From: Glandiceps talaboti
Taxonomy: Eukaryota; Hemichordata; Enteropneusta; Spengelidae
Direction of reading: 5' to 3'
DNA: 64,000 nt
Assembly (NCBI RefSeq): GCF_964340395.1
Contig: NC_135555.1
Location: 14,411,246 to 14,475,245 of the forward strand
Shown: positions 1-25,959 of the stretch, in pieces
Position numbering within the stretch: the stretch's first letter is position 1
Layout of the letters: every line of letters starts with the position of its first letter
Position numbers and translations under genes: made by a program
Notes under the pieces: generated by a model
Told to the model about the DNA's origin: nothing
The model's input: the letters and a program-made list of their open reading frames with translations, nothing else
Databases searched by the model: none

Positions 1-154
1 ATGTTTGTGGTTCTTCATAGACGCGACGAAATTGTTTACCGTTATAGAATAGGACCCCCCTAATTTATGACCGCTGAGTCATGTTACTTGTTTCAATTCT
101 AGGCCTTTTTTGAAGTCATTGATAGCTTTGAGCAGTTTGTAAATCTTCTTACAG

Positions 155-343
155 ATTGAAGGTGCGTTTATACAAGGATATGGATTATATGTACACGAGG
201 AGTTACGATATTCGAAGGAGGGAAGACTTTTGACACTCGGTCCCGGAATGTACAATCTTCCTCGTGCCAAAGATATACCAAGCCAGTTTAATGTATCTTT
301 GTTGAAAAAGGCGCCATGTAAAGTTGGCTTGTATTCATCGAAG
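155..343 (+). CDS. XDH/AOX-like gene, third-last coding exon
   Basis: 63 complete codons. The acceptor is cttcttacag and the donor is AAG|gtaaat. It encodes the [15 protein letters not shown] segment and ends KVGLYSSK, immediately before the GEPP exon. Bases 1-154 look intronic. Confidence 0.92.
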
Positions 344-1834
344 GTAAATGAGAATTATAATAACTGTATCCCCTCTCGTCTTCACTAAAAAGGTTACTGA
401 TCGTTTATTTTGAATATAAAAATGGAATTTAGTGTTTACCAATCATTTTTGCAAGGAAATCTGTTATTTTCGCATATCATCATATACATGTACTTAACGG
501 CGGCCATATTGGATTCTAAAATGGTTTAATTTTGATACTGTTTGAGATCTCTTTCTAAACTTTGTACCGAGACGCCTAATTTTTCTGTAGTAAACCTGTA
601 ATAGGGTAATTATTTATTAGACATTTACTTGGCTTTCATAAAAAAAGATAAAGACATTCAAATCTTCATAGAATCCAAAATTAGCAACACAAATTGTTGT
701 GCTCAAGCTGCCAGGCTGACTAATATCTGTTCTTTATTCATAATGCAGTCATTGGGAGAACCTCCTCTTCTGCTTGGCGTCGGTGTATTGATGGCAATCA
801 AGAACGCCATCATGTCTGCAAGATTAGATGCAGGAGTATCGGGGTACTTCCGTTTGGACAGTCCTGCAACTGCCGAACGAATTCGACTTGCCTGTTCCGA
901 TCAACTAACAGCGAAGGTGAAAAACACATTGGTAAGTACCGTTAGATATTAGATATGTAGATATTACTTATTAGTCAAGTGTGATTTTTCGGAATTTTAC
1001 AAATGAGTTTTGTAAGTTTTAGAGGCTAGTCCGAAACAAGAAACTATTACGATAGTGAATGTGCATGAACTCTTGGGTCATACTCGTAAGTGAAATTGCA
1101 CCCACTGATCATGATTAAAACGGGTAAAGTAAAATTTTAATCCAGAATTTCACTGTCAAGGATTAATATACTAGGAGTTGTTTGTTTGTTCCTTGAGATC
1201 GTATATCGCTTAGTGTGTGTTGGAAAGAACTACGTCATCAATTTTTGAATTTCAAGAATATCTTGCTTTTGTACACACTGTCTTTTACATAACATATACA
1301 GAGGGTAAAGGTAAAGTTGTAATACCTTAGCAAGCGTTGATACAAAAAAAACCTTACTATTTTTTTGTTAGGCTGTATATTGCTACAATACATTCAGTCA
1401 AAATATTGTTGGTTGGCATGTTCGGGCTATCTCTTGCAATTCTGCCCCTCTATTTCTCTGACGTGTTAAGTTTGCCCCAAGGCTTTGGGAAAAGTAGTTT
1501 GAAAGGTCCAGTCCTTAGTCCGCTTCTGTAACCACTCGCTACCTCAACGTATTATATAAGAGTATATTATATGAGTGGAAACGTCGCCTGGATCTGTCAT
1601 GTTACGGGAAAGAGATGGTATACATACCTGGCATGGTTTGTGTACTGTGACCTGAAAAGAATCAGCATTTAATATGTTTTATTTATTACATGTTTAATTA
1701 ATTAATCATAATGTTCGTATGTATCGCATAACCATCTCATTATGTTGCCACCATTATTTTTTATATTAAAGACTTCTTTTTTATGTGTATTCTCTTTACA
1801 GGAGAGTGAAGATGACTTCTTTGTGAGACCATAA
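155..1834 (+). CDS. Xanthine dehydrogenase / aldehyde oxidase family, C-terminal end (last three coding exons)
   Basis: This is the 3' end of a molybdenum hydroxylase gene; the rest lies to the left of the window. Exons 155-343, 749-931 and 1802-1834 join in phase 0 and encode the last 134 residues. All introns are GT-AG. The first exon reads [17 protein letters not shown], which matches the molybdopterin-domain segment before the active-site loop. The second begins [10 protein letters not shown], which contains the GEPP motif with the catalytic base glutamate of the family, and continues to [13 protein letters not shown]. The third is only ten codons ([10 protein letters not shown], then TAA). 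Family members oxidise purines or aldehydes using Mo-pterin, 2Fe-2S and FAD, usually in the cytosol. The residues that separate xanthine dehydrogenase from aldehyde oxidase lie upstream, so the substrate cannot be decided here. Confidence 0.92.
749..931 (+). CDS. XDH/AOX-like gene, GEPP active-site exon
   Basis: 61 complete codons between acceptor taatgcag and donor TTG|gtaagt. It carries SLGEPP, with the family's catalytic glutamate, and [10 protein letters not shown]. The open frame extends upstream to 629, but that part is intron: it has no family similarity and precedes a good acceptor. Confidence 0.93.
1802..1834 (+). CDS. XDH/AOX-like gene, terminal 10-codon exon
   Basis: The acceptor is tattctctttacag. 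The frame is phase 0 and gives [10 protein letters not shown] followed by TAA. Family members end a few residues after this point (mammalian enzymes end WSVRV-like), so a tiny last exon is plausible. It is called from splice signal, phase and fit. Confidence 0.72.
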   Translation, partial: ESEDDFFVRP

Positions 1835-2284
1835 AAGAAAGAGAAGACCCAAACTATGACGTCACGGATCTTGATTCTTAGCTGTAGGCATAAGCATACC
1901 GATATAATTAATGATATTTGCCATGAACTCAATAGTGTGTCTAACTTGTCATTGATTGGAAGATATAGTAATGACGCTTTGAATTGATGCATATGATTGT
2001 CCTAAAGATTGTAACTTGCAATATATCTGCCTTTAATATTTTGGTATCCCATCACTGGCCTGCGATTTTGCATCCCACTCACTGCTGTCACATCGGTTGG
2101 GTAAGGTACCATTATATCAGACCATGTGAATCAAATCGCTGCTGATGACCATATGCTGTGAATCACTTGTCAGTTGTGATATGAGGAGAGGTGTGCGTTT
2201 CACATGAGTAAAACGGGAACAATTGGTAAGATATTGGGGATAACATTGTAGAGTAGATATATTGACCCATGGGCATCATGGCAA

Positions 2285-2290
2285 AATAAA
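2285..2290 (+). promoter_or_regulatory. Candidate polyadenylation signal for the XDH/AOX-like gene
   Basis: AATAAA about 450 bases after the stop codon, the first canonical hexamer I noticed downstream. Many AT-rich stretches contain this hexamer by chance. Confidence 0.35.
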
Positions 2291-2499
2291 GCTAAGATTG
2301 TGAATATATAAAATAACAAAATGAATATAGAATTTGAAAACGAAACAAAATAAAATCCAGTCTTTTCCTATTGTAGAGGTAGATTTATGTGTAATGCATG
2401 TGATGTGTGGGTTCGAGAAATATATCGTGTCAAAATGAACGTTGGTGGCTCACTTCTGTAGCGAGAGTGTCGGATGATACGTACATTGTTGCAATTGGT

Positions 2500-2543
2500 T
2501 GTGTTTGTGTTTGTGTTTGTGTTTGTGTTTGTGTTTGTGTTTG
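2500..2543. repeat. (GTGTTT)n microsatellite
   Basis: About seven copies of a TTTGTG hexamer in the 3' flank of the XDH/AOX-like gene. Confidence 0.9.
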
Positions 2544-2622
2544 TCTTTTATCTACATCTGTTGTGTGATTGTTTAACATGATATCTAAAAACCGTACGTA
2601 TGGATTTAGACGAAACTAGTAA

Positions 2623-2987
2623 TTAAACAAGGACAAAGTAAATAGATGAAGTGAAATAAGATTATAACAAAAACGGTATTGGATGTTTTCTTTTCAACCT
2701 TTGTGGACAAAGACCACCTTCGAGGCATGTAAAAATTGAGTATATTTTGGTGGAGATTCATGGTTACCACGGCAATCGAAATAATTAACAAATTTCGATT
2801 TTGTCAAAATGAGTCAATATGGTATGAAACTTAAATTTCGTGGAAAGGGCTTATCCATGATTTTTTAAGGAATGTTTTGTATGTTAGTCAGTATGTTAAC
2901 CAAAATTTTGATGTTAGGGTGACCTTTTTTTTTTTTTGGTTTCTCATCTCCATCTCCACTTCATCTATTTACTTTGTCCTTGTTTAA
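2623..2987. mobile_element. Short inverted-repeat element with TTAA ends (MITE-like)
   Basis: Bases 2623-2653 and 2957-2987 are perfect 31-base inverted repeats that start and end in TTAA (TTAAACAAGG...CCTTGTTTAA). The 365-base unit has no coding capacity. TTAA target sites are typical of piggyBac-type elements, but the next bases are ACAAGG rather than the usual CCC or CCT, so the superfamily is uncertain. Confidence 0.6.
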
Positions 2988-4861
2988 AGGGGGGGGGCAA
3001 GAAAAAAAAAGGGGGGGGGGAAAGAAAAAAACCCTGTATTTTTTCAGTTCTATTCTCTGTCCTTTCTGTCAGGTTAGTCTCTATACAACATCTTTTCTCT
3101 TATCTTTATTGAATAGATAGATGTTCCGGTAGCAAGTTCAATGTTTCGCACACGTCAGTGAGTAGGTCAGAGGTCACGACAGTGACGGTAGACAAAACAT
3201 GTGACGAGAGACGTCCATTTCGACGTCTCATCTACTCCCTCTAATGTTTCAATTTATAGATTAAGTTTATCGAAGTTGATCTTTTTGTGGCATTTTTTAT
3301 GTTAACAATAGAACTGCGCGTTGTCACTGTATCTTATATGATGTCAACAAAACTTTCCCTTACGCAGTCAGTATACTTCTTGTGGGATTGACGTCAGGGC
3401 CTAGCCCGGTCCGGCCCTGGACTTATATAATTTTGATGTCTGCCGTAAAATGAATGCACCAAAGCGACGCAAGGTGGGAAAATTATTGCGTCATTTGTAA
3501 TTTTAGAGGGCCAATGTCGCAAGCAGAGTCGCAAGGTCGCGGCCTCGGCAGAACTGGTCTAAGACGCCATGAGGAACCTTACAATTTTGCTGTGCTCAAT
3601 GGTCGGTCGGAAATAAAAAAACTTTTTTTTTCTGATGTCGGAGCTGCAAATTAGGGTCGGTCGGGAGATGAGAAACAGAAAAATAAAAAGCCCTTATCTC
3701 TGCCAGAAGTTATGTCTCAATTCTTGCGTGTAAAGGATAAGGGTAATATTGCGTTATAAATTAAATTGATACTTGTTCAAAATGGAACATCCTGTTGTCC
3801 CTAATTAATTAAATATTAATTTTTAATTAAATCGAAATTGCGGATGGCACACCTGGTGATGTAATTAATTATCAAATTGAATTTTTAATTAAATTGTCAC
3901 TTTTTTAAAACAAAGTCTGGATGGAACGCCAACTAGTTAATGAAATTTCCCTCTTAAAGTAAAACAAATTGTTGATGGAGACGTCCATATGTAAACCAAC
4001 ACTAATTATCATTAAACTTTGCATGACTTTGCATTAATTAGCATATCAGCCATGCATTGAGTTCAAACCATTAAAGGCGCCTTTCTATTATTTTGTTATG
4101 CGTATAATTGCCTTGTTGAAGAACTGCTGAGTGTTTAAATTGTGGAGGTATGCACTCTAACACTGTTTATAGTTTGGCATTTACGTCGATGGGTTTTGTT
4201 ACCTCGAACAATTATTATAAGAACAAATATAAATAATCGTTAATCTGAATTGATGAATATATTTCATGCAATCGCTCATATGAATACTGTACTCTTAGAG
4301 GTGAGACCAATAGCTCAAAGTAGCATAAAACACAATTCTGTTTGGGGTGGGGTGGAGGTGGGGCTGGGGTGGGGTTTGAACCAAGTTCACTTCTCATCCT
4401 ACAAAACCGATTTTACTTTTTAATGGTTTGTTTTGTACCACTAAATGCAAATGTTTCTAAAAATGTCATCATCTTTAGAAAAGGTAGAATTTTCAGTATA
4501 TCAGTAAATGCATAGCCCTGAAATACAGTAAAGTGTCAATAAAAGAGCATTATTTTTCTCACTAGTGGCAGTATAATTCATAGTACCACATATACTATTA
4601 TTCCTACATATCCATACTGATTTGAAATTGATTGAGCAGTTTGAAACAAGTGTCAATTTTATCCAATTAAGTTAGAAAGGGGTGGGGGTGGGGGTGGAAT
4701 CTGATCACCTAAGAAAAAAAATGACTAGTAATTGTTTTTTCCCCTTTACCCTATTATGTTGAAATATTGATCTCACCCCTTACGGCACCATGATTTGCCA
4801 TGACTCGACGTAATCTTGAGATATATACCCATCGATAGAGGGCGTATGACTTTAACCCAAA
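2988..4861. other. Intergenic DNA between XDH/AOX-like and IMPase genes
   Basis: No coding signal recognised. It holds G and A homopolymer runs (2990-3030). A patch at 3590-3700 with GGTCGGTCGG and a poly-T/poly-A run resembles patches near 44370 and 60270 and is probably a dispersed repeat. There are several runs of AT-rich near-repeats at 3780-3960. Confidence 0.5.
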
Positions 4862-16537
<11,676 letters not shown>

Positions 16538-17020
16538 ATGGACTTCACATATGGCTTGTATATCTACCTGAAATACTACAACCACTTAACGACTTCGATC
16601 TGATACATACATGTTAGTAAACGAAATGCTGGTTCTTCTAGTATCAATCCTTCAACACCGGGATGTTGCAAATTGCTGGCATCAATACATACTACAAGTA
16701 TCAGCAGTTATGATTACTATTACTGTGATATTAATCGTATTATTTTGATCATATTACTGTAGTTCATTCATTTCAATTTTCCCCATTCCATTGTTGTCTA
16801 ACATTCACTTCTTTATCTATGGAGTACATGGTATTATATGATATTTTAGTTATTTCCTTCTGATAATTTGGTGTACGGTTATTTAGTGCCATATTTCAAA
16901 TCTAGGTGGTCTCAGTGGTCTCTGTGTGAGGAATCTTCACTTACATGCAATCATCTATTAACGTCATTCTTGAAAAATAAGGGAAATATATTACTACTAT
17001 TGGTATTTATATATATTATG

Positions 17021-17026
17021 AATAAA
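17021..17026 (+). promoter_or_regulatory. Candidate polyadenylation signal for the IMPase gene
   Basis: AATAAA about 480 bases after the IMPase stop codon, the first canonical hexamer noticed. Confidence 0.4.
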
Positions 17027-18849
17027 TTTATCACTACATTAACTCTACAGAGACTGACGATAATAGTAGCATATTAATGAATTAAACCTGAAGGATACTG
17101 GGCCAAATCTTCCTAAACTACATTATTCACACCAGATAAGGTGGCATACTTGGAGAACACTGGGCACTGCTTGCCATGTGACAAAAAATTAGCATAGGAC
17201 AGTGCCAATAGCAATCATTTTATCAACATAACCTTTACTCAACATCCTTAGGATTAATGTTACTGGTCTCATTCATTTTATGTTGAGAACAAAATGGGCT
17301 TAGGCACTTCTTAAAATATATTTTTTATATTTTGTTCTACAGTCTCATGAATAAGGCTTAGCTACATATAGGGATGACCATTTCGTCTACTTGCCTGTAC
17401 TGTAAAGCCCATAATTAATATCAAAATCTCCTTTATTTTCCTTTCAAAACAGCTTTGTGTAAGGTATACATATTTTGGCCAGGTGTTCTTCAGTTTTGCC
17501 GTTGAATTCATATATTGCAGAGTTTTTAAGCCCCTGCCCTACATGGAAGTCCTGCCATGCAAGAGTAATGTATTTGTATTCATAATCACAATAACAGAAT
17601 CTCCAGTTCAGTTCTGTGCCTCCTGTCTCTACCAAAACTTACATTTGAATTTAGAAAGTCATGGTAGAAACACCATTTACAGGTTGATTGCTCAAGAATG
17701 TCCACCATTACGCAAATTAAATTTGAGCTGTTAACACCATTTGCAGGACTACAAAATACAAAACTGTTAATTAATTTGAATGGAAACAATTGCTGATAAT
17801 TTTGGCACAGTGGATGGCTATTTCGCGATTCTGTTACGAGGATTGCGAGAAAAAGGAGTTATCATGCAGGAGAACTAGTGCATGTCATCTGAGTATTTTC
17901 ACAGATCGTTTGGCTTATACATACATGCATAATAGTGTATAAGGTTTCTCACTTACGTATGACAAAGCATTATAATGCAATAAACAATGCAAAGTATGTT
18001 TTTTGTTATCACACACAGTTTCATATACTAATAGCATTATCCCTGACAGAGATAAATGAAATCTAAAACATTGATTGAAGTTCAGTGGTCGTCTGAACTG
18101 CATTTCTAAAGGGAGTGCTTTTTCTGTTAACAAACATGATGTATGACATCGTAATCATTCTGTAAACTTGTACAAATCCCAAGTTTTGACCACTGTGTTG
18201 CATTTGGCTTACTTACACGATGGTAGAGTTCACATAGGGAAATTTTATTTTGTAGATTATGTAAATTTTTATGCTGAAACAAAAGATTGTTTGAACATCC
18301 CTAGTTAATGGCTAGGGCTTTGTAGCACGTAATCCCAAGTTTCACAGTGTATGAATCAGACGACTGCTGCACTGTGATTGGAGGATCATAACATAGGTGA
18401 AGTACAAGAATGAATGTTCATGGACTCTGGGTTCATACTTAGTAATGAAAATTCTACTAACAAAATCAACATTTTCATGGAAGTGAATCCCAGTATTCCG
18501 AGACACATGAAATAGCCCATTGTAATACACCCTGACAATGCTGTCAAGATGTCAGTGAATATTTGGAATTCGCTTCCAAGAAATTTTTTGACAGTATAAA
18601 TTTTTATTACTGAATAGATGAAGTAGTTACATCTGATCATAACCAAATAACATACCAAATTTCTTTCATCCCCTGTCATCCTAGACATGTTGTATTTCAA
18701 ATAATGTAATCATACCTTTAACAGATTGAAAGCATATATCTAAATGAGTTTACTTATCTTGGCTAACCAGTGGCCAGTATTAAAAAAAAATGAAAATGAT
18801 TATGCATAGGAACTTTTTTCTAGAAATTGAATGAAAGTAGCGCAGAATA

Positions 18850-19013
<164 letters not shown>

Positions 19014-20726
19014 GAAGTAGGAAATGTGTGCTAATGTTGTTGTTGCAAGATTGGAATTATTAACAGAGTACCTCATGAATAATGTAAAGACGGACATTTG
19101 ATCCTAGATATAACAAGATCATTGCTAGTGCATTGCATGTCTCCAAAGTGTATGTATCCAGCTCATGTCCTGCTTGTAAGCTTACTCCGATTCTTTGGGT
19201 ATGGGGATATAAGTAAAAAAAAACCTCAGGTTTTTAGTGTATTATCACTACAACAAAGTTAACAAGATGTCTCTGATGATAGCCTTTGCTAAAACATGTT
19301 TTGGAACATAGGAAAGTTGACATGACATCCAAACAACTATGGTCTCATTAGACTGTATGATACATTCCTGGGACATCCTTGTCATCCCTTCCCAGTTTAA
19401 AGAAAGTGTGAAATGAGTGCCCACAATGGGTGATCTTTCAGTCTATAGTCTCAGACGAGCTAGATGTATTGTTGTACTGTTCTTTGAAACAATTTGTTTG
19501 TTTTTTAGAGTACAACTAATGAAAACGGAATGGTTTTGGTACATCTTGAATAATTAAGGGATTCTAGCGACATTACAAATTGCAATATTCCCTTGACATT
19601 TTTTTTTTCAGAGTTACTGCCCCAAACATTGCTAGTGGTCATCAACCAGCAACAAAGTGACCAATCACAGAGTTCATTTCATACTGTCCATGCCAATTGT
19701 TTTCCCAACATGGCTGCTTCCAACTTAACTGTTAATATATAAACCCTGAAAGAAAAAAAGTTCAAGGGATGATTGCAGAGGTATAACATTAAGAATTTCT
19801 TAATTGAACATGTACAAGGTGTGTTTCCAAGGTACTCACAGCCTTTGGTCTGTTGATAAAAGATCTCTTTTCGAAATGAAAAATCCAGAGTATCTTTGTA
19901 ACAATGCTGTGTAGCCCTCTTGTCAGTGTTTACTGACATCACTTTCATGTTTATCCTAACATTAAGAAAAAAGCAATCATATTATAACTGCAACTTTTAT
20001 GCACTTCTGGAGAGAAGAGTGTTTCTGTCAAATGTCTTTCAAATTTTCCAATTCTTTTGAAGCAAGCTTCTCTTCAAACTCAAATTTAAATAGAAAAAGT
20101 ATGTGTAAGCATTGCATCACAAAATAAATAGAAGCAAATCATGTGATATAAAAATTAGGAAGACAAGGTCATATTAGCACAAGATAGTTAGTTAGGATAC
20201 TTTAACAACAGGGTTGTAATTATGTTATTGGAATATGAATAATGCACAGCTAAGTAAGGTTGGATGTCAGTGTCTCTATGTTGTGCATATTTTTTATTGC
20301 AAGAATTAAAAAAAAATATCAGTACAAAATATTTTGCCTGATGTTAAATTGAAGCGGATATTTGTGATGTGTTTTGGGATAATTTCCTTCTGAGAAGGTG
20401 TCTTAGTTAGCCCTGTACAATTAAATTGACACTTATCCTTTGATTGTTTATTCACACCTGTTACACGTTGAGCCAAACCACTCAAAAACATTCTCAAAGT
20501 ATAAATAAATATGGCACATTTGTTTACCACTATCTGTACATGGGTATATGTCTAGACACGTCCAGTACACAGTGTAAGGACAATACATATCCATGTATTT
20601 AAAGCATATTCATGAATTTTCAGCAATATGAAAATGTATACTACCAAGCCAGAGTGACTATACTTTCGATTGGGTGGAACAATGTTTTTTGTTAGGAATT
20701 ACATAAAAACAAAATACACTGTTAGC

Positions 20727-20841
20727 ATGATACATTTCATCTCACTGTGAACACAAATCAGCATCATGACATTGTTGGATGAAACGAAGATTTAAATGCA
20801 AAACTGTTTATTTGTGTTCACACCGAGATAAAATGTATCAT
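20727..20841. mobile_element. Small inverted-repeat element
   Basis: The 32-base arms 20727-20758 (atgatacatttcatctcact...) and 20810-20841 are reverse complements with a few mismatches around a 51-base loop. The size and shape fit a MITE remnant. Confidence 0.5.
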
Positions 20842-22281
20842 TACATGTGCACCATCAGTGCTTGTATTTTTCTTGTGTGTAATTCATAACAAAAATCGCT
20901 ATGTGTGACTGAGACATAAATAATATCGTGCTGCCTAATTCAAACTCTATAGTCTCTCTGGTTTGGTAGTAATAATGACTCATTAGAAATGGAGAGAATA
21001 TATATTGCCTTAGTTTGTGCACTGTATGAATGGGCATGCAGATTTGCAATCATGGAAATGCATGAAAGGGATTTACACGTACTTATTCAATAAAATAGGT
21101 ATTGAAGTATGTAAAAAAAATTCATAACGGAAACGTTTACAGTCCTTCATCGTTTCATCATTATCAGACTTGCATTACTCATTGACTTTACATTTACCCA
21201 ATGGCTGCCAAATCTTTTTTCATGTTTTCCATGATTGCAAATGCGCTATGAACAATCCTGGTTGTGCTTTGACAGGTCAGTACTGAAAAAAGATATCTAT
21301 GCTACAATGTTTTGTATTTTATAAAAGAAAAAAGATCCATTAGGCATATGTATTTAGGGACTTGATATAAAAGAGATAAATTCTTGCAGCAAAGTAAGTT
21401 ATTTTGAGCGTTTCTTTGTTCATGATTTCAAACAATGTGTTGAAACATTCCAATGTGGCATCTGTATCTTACAATGACCTCTTGAAGCACAAATCAATTC
21501 TCCTATTATGGTAATCAAATACCTCTTGAATGCAAGAAATATGTGTAGCTTTAAGCAGGTGAACAAGGGTGTACATGTACATAAACCTTTATTCTAGTTG
21601 TTACTCCCCACCAGCACACTGTCTTTTAATCATAGTTTAATTAATGTTTAGTTAATGCTGGTGAAATGTTATATTTTAGTCTAAGAGTGTTCAATAAATG
21701 CAAATGAAATGAAAAAATCTTGTAATTTGTGTGTCTTTGGCTATGTTTGTCAAGATGAAATGATAGTACTATTAGCCGTTTGTTTGTTATTGTGTATATG
21801 TCTGAACATGTGGGCATGCAGATATATAGGTTTTTACATTTAACTACCTGTTCTGTTGAGTATGTGTCTAATTTTGGGATTTAATACATAACATTCACTG
21901 GCTTTTAAAGTTTGTATATCTTATGAATTATGTTTAGAATTAAAAAGTACAGATTTGTGTTTTATCATTTCTGGTGTACCATTGTGTAGTTGACTAGATA
22001 TGTTTGATAGTCTCCATTCCCTTCTGTTCACCTGCCTCTGTATATATATAAAATGTAATATCATACTCGTCTTCTTTCATTTTATGTATGATATGCTCTC
22101 CAAGGTGATTGAGCACTCTACTTGGCGAAAGAAGAATGCAATTCTATGTATATATATACATACATATATAGTAAATAGTATCAAACTCGTAGAATAGAGT
22201 GCTCGATGCTTGATGAACGCATTGAGCGTGAAACTCGGAGTTACAACTAAGCACCTCAAGTTCCAACCAACTTACTTTGAT

Positions 22282-22284
<3 letters not shown>

Positions 22285-22358
<74 letters not shown>
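22285..22358. repeat. (TA)n microsatellite
   Basis: About 73 bases of TA dinucleotides. Confidence 0.95.
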
Positions 22359-22360
<2 letters not shown>

Positions 22361-24838
22361 TGGGTGTTATCATCACAATCACGATGTCAAGATCAAACTA
22401 CCATAGTTACTCACAGATCCTAAGAGATAGTCGCGTACACGTATAATGTGAGTGTGAAGTTCAAACCATCCATTCACAAGTTTCATACCTTGCGATTGGA
22501 TACTACTAGCATTTATGTGTTTTTACACACACACATACACATTTCTGTGTGGATTTTTGAAGTTACATCTATGAATTGTACGCCTCTGTCGAGGTGGTAA
22601 CATAATATCGTTCTTATCTTTGCTTAAAATTTCCAAAATTTAGTGACTTGCCTGTAAAGCTGCCAATATGGGAATATATATGAATTATTAGGTAACGATA
22701 GTTTATTCTTCACAACTTGTACAGGCCACAGATAGACACTGAGTTTGAGCCGTATAGTACTTAAGAGCAGTGGATAATTAATGCAACATAAATCAGGCCA
22801 TATAATCTATGGTATTAAAACATAATGTATATTGAAATGTAAATTAAAATAATTTCGAAAACAATGTTGAATATTTGTGTCACCAAAAATATTGGCCAAA
22901 ATGGTAACATTAGATCGAAATATTTTGACAGGGCAAACAGTGGAAAACCAGTGTAATGAAGTCTTATACTATAATTTCTATCCTGTGCATTGATATCGTG
23001 AAAACAGCATCGATTATTCTTTTGATACAGATGACACAGCACACATTCTAGTTCCATCTCTGATTGTTTGATATTTTGATTACTTATATTTGACGGAGAT
23101 TACAATTTGACACTTAGATGCTATTCTAGATAAGTGGCAGAAAATGTCAAATGAATTCATATTTGTCAGTGCCCTCCCCTAGCCTTGCATTGGCCTCAGG
23201 ACATGTCAGTTTCTAGGCCTACGGAGGGCTGGCGATCCGGTACAGTTTTTTCACTGGCACAACGCAATGTCTCTGATTCCTCACCAATTAAAAAACAACC
23301 CCAGACATTTCACATGCCGGGCAAATTGTTCTTATTCAGTGAGTAGACTACATTGACCTTATTTGTCAGTTGTGAAATAATTTACTATACATTTATAACA
23401 CCACCATACAATACCTCATAATCCTGAACACGATGAACCTCCTTTGTACACTTTTCAAATAAGACCCCCCCCCCACCCACCTTGCAATTTCAAGAAGAGG
23501 GTGACCATTACCAAACCACCCTTTCCTAAAAAAAAGACAATTCAATATTATATAAGATATTTTGGAGTGTGGTATTACATGCGTATTTTCACATGGGTAA
23601 AAACAACCTGATAAACTCAGCTTGTGCCACTTTGAAAAAAAAAATCAATTAAATTTGGATAAATAGATCACAAAAATTGAAACACACCCTATCCCGCACT
23701 CCTACACAAAGGTTATAGTTCATTATACAGCAGTTGCTAATGGGCTGACGACGTAATCCACAACTCCTTGGATGTAATGAGTACGTGGCTGAACGTGTCA
23801 ACGACTCCTGTCGAGCTGAGCGAGATCAATAGTTCAATGTAGGATAAAATCTAAATTCTTTTAGTTAGGCCTCAGGCCCCTTCTAACTAATTCTGACAAA
23901 ATTGAAAATATTTCAGACAGCATAGTAGTACTATGAATATAAAGCCAGTATGTAGTGAGGAAATATTATAGTTCTTTTGTTGAAACGTATTTGCTTTATT
24001 TCAATGCCATACATCTACTATAGCAAACATTCTTCCATTTCTGAATTTGCCATTTTTTAAAGAAGTATTTGTATTTAAGGGTACAAAACGGATCCATTAA
24101 AAGTGAAATCGTTTTTGTAGGATGAGAACTTAATTGGCTCAGAACCCCCACCTCCAAAGTAAAAGAATGTAAGTTAATGGGTTTAACTTCGTATTGCACC
24201 AAAACATAATTAGCTTACCAAATTTTGGTGCAATACCAAGCTTAGCCATGATTTGTCATGCATAAAGTACATAACCCATAACCTTTCCGATAGGATGGGC
24301 GTTAGTTAATTAAATACTAGCTGTTTCGCAACGAGTTTAAATTGAACATGCTGTGAATTAGTCCCACGGTTCTCAGATATGTTCATTAGCCCCCCAAATA
24401 CAAAGCATATAATTTCTCATTTTGCGTACTGCTCCAATATTGTCGAAACTCAGCGCAATTTTAATCAGTTATGCTCGAATCTGTTGGCATGTAAACCAAT
24501 GTGTATATACTTTGTGGCAGCGTTTTTCAGTGACTGCTTTCGAGAATCATCACTCCAATAGCTACAATATTCCACAGTATCAATGCAACTGTTCATATTT
24601 TTACCATTTCCATACATGAATGTCTGAGTGATTCATATCAGGTGTAACTAGCTTTGCACTAATAACCCTGGTTTGCAATAATCAACATTTCAAGCTTTAT
24701 ATATCTATGTTTTAGTAATTGTTTTATTCATGTTTTCAACACTACGTACATCAAGGCACGATATGTTGTAACAACTGGTGTTTATCTAATAGTGAAAACC
24801 TCATCAAGTAACAAAGATGTAAACAGTCATTTATATAG

Positions 24839-24916
<78 letters not shown>
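24839..24916. repeat. (CT)n microsatellite, unit A
   Basis: About 78 bases of CT dinucleotides. It corresponds to 40674-40739 in unit B. Confidence 0.95.
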
Positions 24917-24921
<5 letters not shown>

Positions 24922-25277
24922 CTTCCCGTTAAAGCATTAAGTGCGTCGTGATATATTTACCAAATCTAAGTTACCAATGATGTTTGATGTGTGTGGAAAT
25001 CACTCACTGAAATACTGATGTCTTCGAGTTGTCTAACAAATCATCATATATTTCGAATTCCTCTATGTATTAGCATATAGAATGGCCAGCCTATGTTGTG
25101 TTCCTTGTTTCTACTAAGTTATAGATCTGCTGTTGTATCAAGAATATGCCCAGGACCATTATATAAGTTGTTGATGTTTAACATTTTGCAATGTAAAAAA
25201 AAGCCTTCTAAGTTACTACGTATGTGACCATACAATGTGTATAAATATTGTCGCAAGGCAGACTAAAACCTTTCTGG

Positions 25278-25308
<31 letters not shown>

Positions 25309-25959
25309 GGTGGTGATGATGGTGACACCGCCGCCGCCGACGACGATGATGATGATAACCAGGTTTGAAAACTGGATGAGAAAAATTTAAATTATTGAAA
25401 TCTTGTCAACTTTAACCCTCACCAATAGTACGGTATATGCTTGCTTTTAAAAGCACCATATGCTATGTTTTCATAAGTGAACTAGAAGTAACATCTGACA
25501 CTATTGCATGACAATAGTTCAATACAACGGAAATGAACCTGACTGTTTCAACAATTAACCTAACATTTAATTTATTATTCGAATACTTTCTCAATCCATG
25601 TAATATGGAACTGACCTTGAACCTGATCTATAATTCTGGGTCATTTTGCAACTCCATAGTAGAAATAAATAAATAAAATTCAGGAATAAAAACGTTAGGA
25701 TTAAATGCTATTTTTTAGCTAGCAAGTGTTTACGGCAACCTTCACTTTACTACTTTCATGTGACATAAGACAGTTGACTGTTACTCAGAGTCTATTGTTT
25801 TTACTTTTGATAGGGGTGATATTTGATAAAAATAAATAAATATGAAACTGTCGTCAAACACCGAATATGGCGGCATGTTTATCTTTTACAAGTACATGTT
25901 TACGTACTTACTTAATACTCTTTTAGCATAAAGTAATTTTTAAGCTTAAGGGCATTAGG

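Noticed and set aside
629-748. Upstream extension of the GEPP exon to a Met at 629
   Set aside because: It has no family similarity, and a good acceptor at 741-748 joins in phase to the 155-343 exon.
19612-19740. Open stretch after a tttttttttcag acceptor-like site
   Set aside because: About 40 codons without a recognisable motif, no matching donor and no neighbouring exon.
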